Source: Chitinophagaceae bacterium
GTDB taxonomy: Bacteria; Bacteroidota; Bacteroidia; Chitinophagales; Chitinophagaceae
DNA length: 64,000 nucleotides
Direction of reading: 5' to 3'
Assembly: GCA_004322015.1 (NCBI GenBank)
Contig: SCQT01000252.1
Coordinates: forward strand, 1 to 64,000
The notes beneath the pieces are model-generated. The model was not told where the DNA came from and made no database searches. It saw only the letters and a list, made by a program, of their open reading frames with translations. Within the stretch, counting starts at the first letter, position 1. Every line of letters starts with the position of its first letter. The position numbers and the translations under genes were made by a program. Shown piece after piece: positions 63,815-64,000 of this stretch.

Positions 63815-64000
63815 ATGAAACAATCCGACCCTTTCCAAATCTTATCCCCGGCAGAACGATGGGCGCCTTCCAAAAGCCAGTTTGAAGCGTCCAATGATGA
63901 ATATGAAAAACTCCTGCCCCCTTTGATATATAAAATAAGACGTGCCGTAAGCCAATGGAGAGAGGAGGGGTATTCTGCCGTTTCTGAAACCTCTAAAAAC
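63815..64000 (+). CDS. Type III restriction endonuclease-like protein, BPTD_3080 type (partial, N-terminus only)
   Basis: The 62 codons to the window edge read MKQSDPFQILSPAERWAPSK, then QFEASNDEYEKLLPPLIYKI, RRAVSQWREEGYSAVSETSK. This pattern (NPF.IL.P..RW.P, YEKLLPPL..KIR..V..WR..GY.G.S.TSK) is the start of large DEAD/DEAH helicase-nuclease proteins annotated as type III restriction subunits. The helicase motifs would lie outside the window. The methyltransferase partner is not seen. Confidence 0.65.
   Translation, partial: MKQSDPFQILSPAERWAPSKSQFEASNDEYEKLLPPLIYKIRRAVSQWREEGYSAVSETSKN

Overview
The window looks like a chromosome segment of a Bacteroidota bacterium, most likely of the Chitinophagales type. 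The evidence is the TAnnTTTG promoter boxes with no strong Shine-Dalgarno sites, an IPExxxVDY-family protein, a mevalonate operon with a GYDIA-type kinase, 7TMR-DISM histidine kinase signalling, and a menaquinone gene of the futalosine route (mqnC). Base composition and codon use look even across the window. No rRNA, insertion sequence, prophage or CRISPR array was seen.

Layout. Bases 1-2569 hold the end of a surface-polysaccharide or lipid-sugar cluster: a UbiA-type phosphoribosyl/prenyl transferase, a hexapeptide acetyltransferase and a GT4 glycosyltransferase. Bases 2696-8918 hold a compact signalling block: a receiver protein read leftward, then an E1-like ThiF protein, a GNAT/LuxI-like acyltransferase, a 7TMR-DISM histidine kinase, a receiver-kinase hybrid and a last receiver, with small gaps or overlaps. 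I regard this as the best candidate for an undescribed system: a small-molecule synthesis pair packed together with its possible receptor and relay. Bases 9074-20667 are mainly metabolic and envelope genes: a frameshifted OPT transporter, a BON lipoprotein, pantothenate kinase, pterin dehydratase, a DUF1800/DUF1501 pair and an RIC-type iron-sulfur repair protein.

Bases 20838-24472 form a small accessory block: an HTH regulator, a structured leader, a degenerate nucleotidyltransferase-HEPN protein, and two tandem paralogs of unknown function. One paralog has an in-frame stop inside a long acidic tail. Bases 24587-33950 hold FeoB, an M28 peptidase, tRNA-Arg(CCG), a decayed hemerythrin gene, and a run of stress-type genes (HdeD-like, luciferase-like oxidoreductase, SnoaL-like, YceI, SDR, OsmC). 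Bases 33993-34840 are a scar in which a glycosidase-like fragment and a cardiolipin synthase fragment meet tail to tail. Bases 34842-40076 are a tight five-gene mevalonate operon (fni, mvaA, GYDIA kinase, mvaD, mvk).

Bases 40367-63749 are mostly housekeeping and envelope genes: FAH hydrolase, flavin reductase, lysS, M19 dipeptidase, acyl-CoA dehydrogenase, a TolC/MFP/RND efflux set, a YiiX-like hydrolase, phoH, rpe, a TPR lipoprotein, two retropepsin-like proteins, mqnC and an M1 peptidase with an extra C-terminal domain. The window closes in the first codons of what looks like a type III restriction endonuclease subunit, so a defence locus may lie just to the right.

All family calls are from reading the translated sequence; no database search was run.
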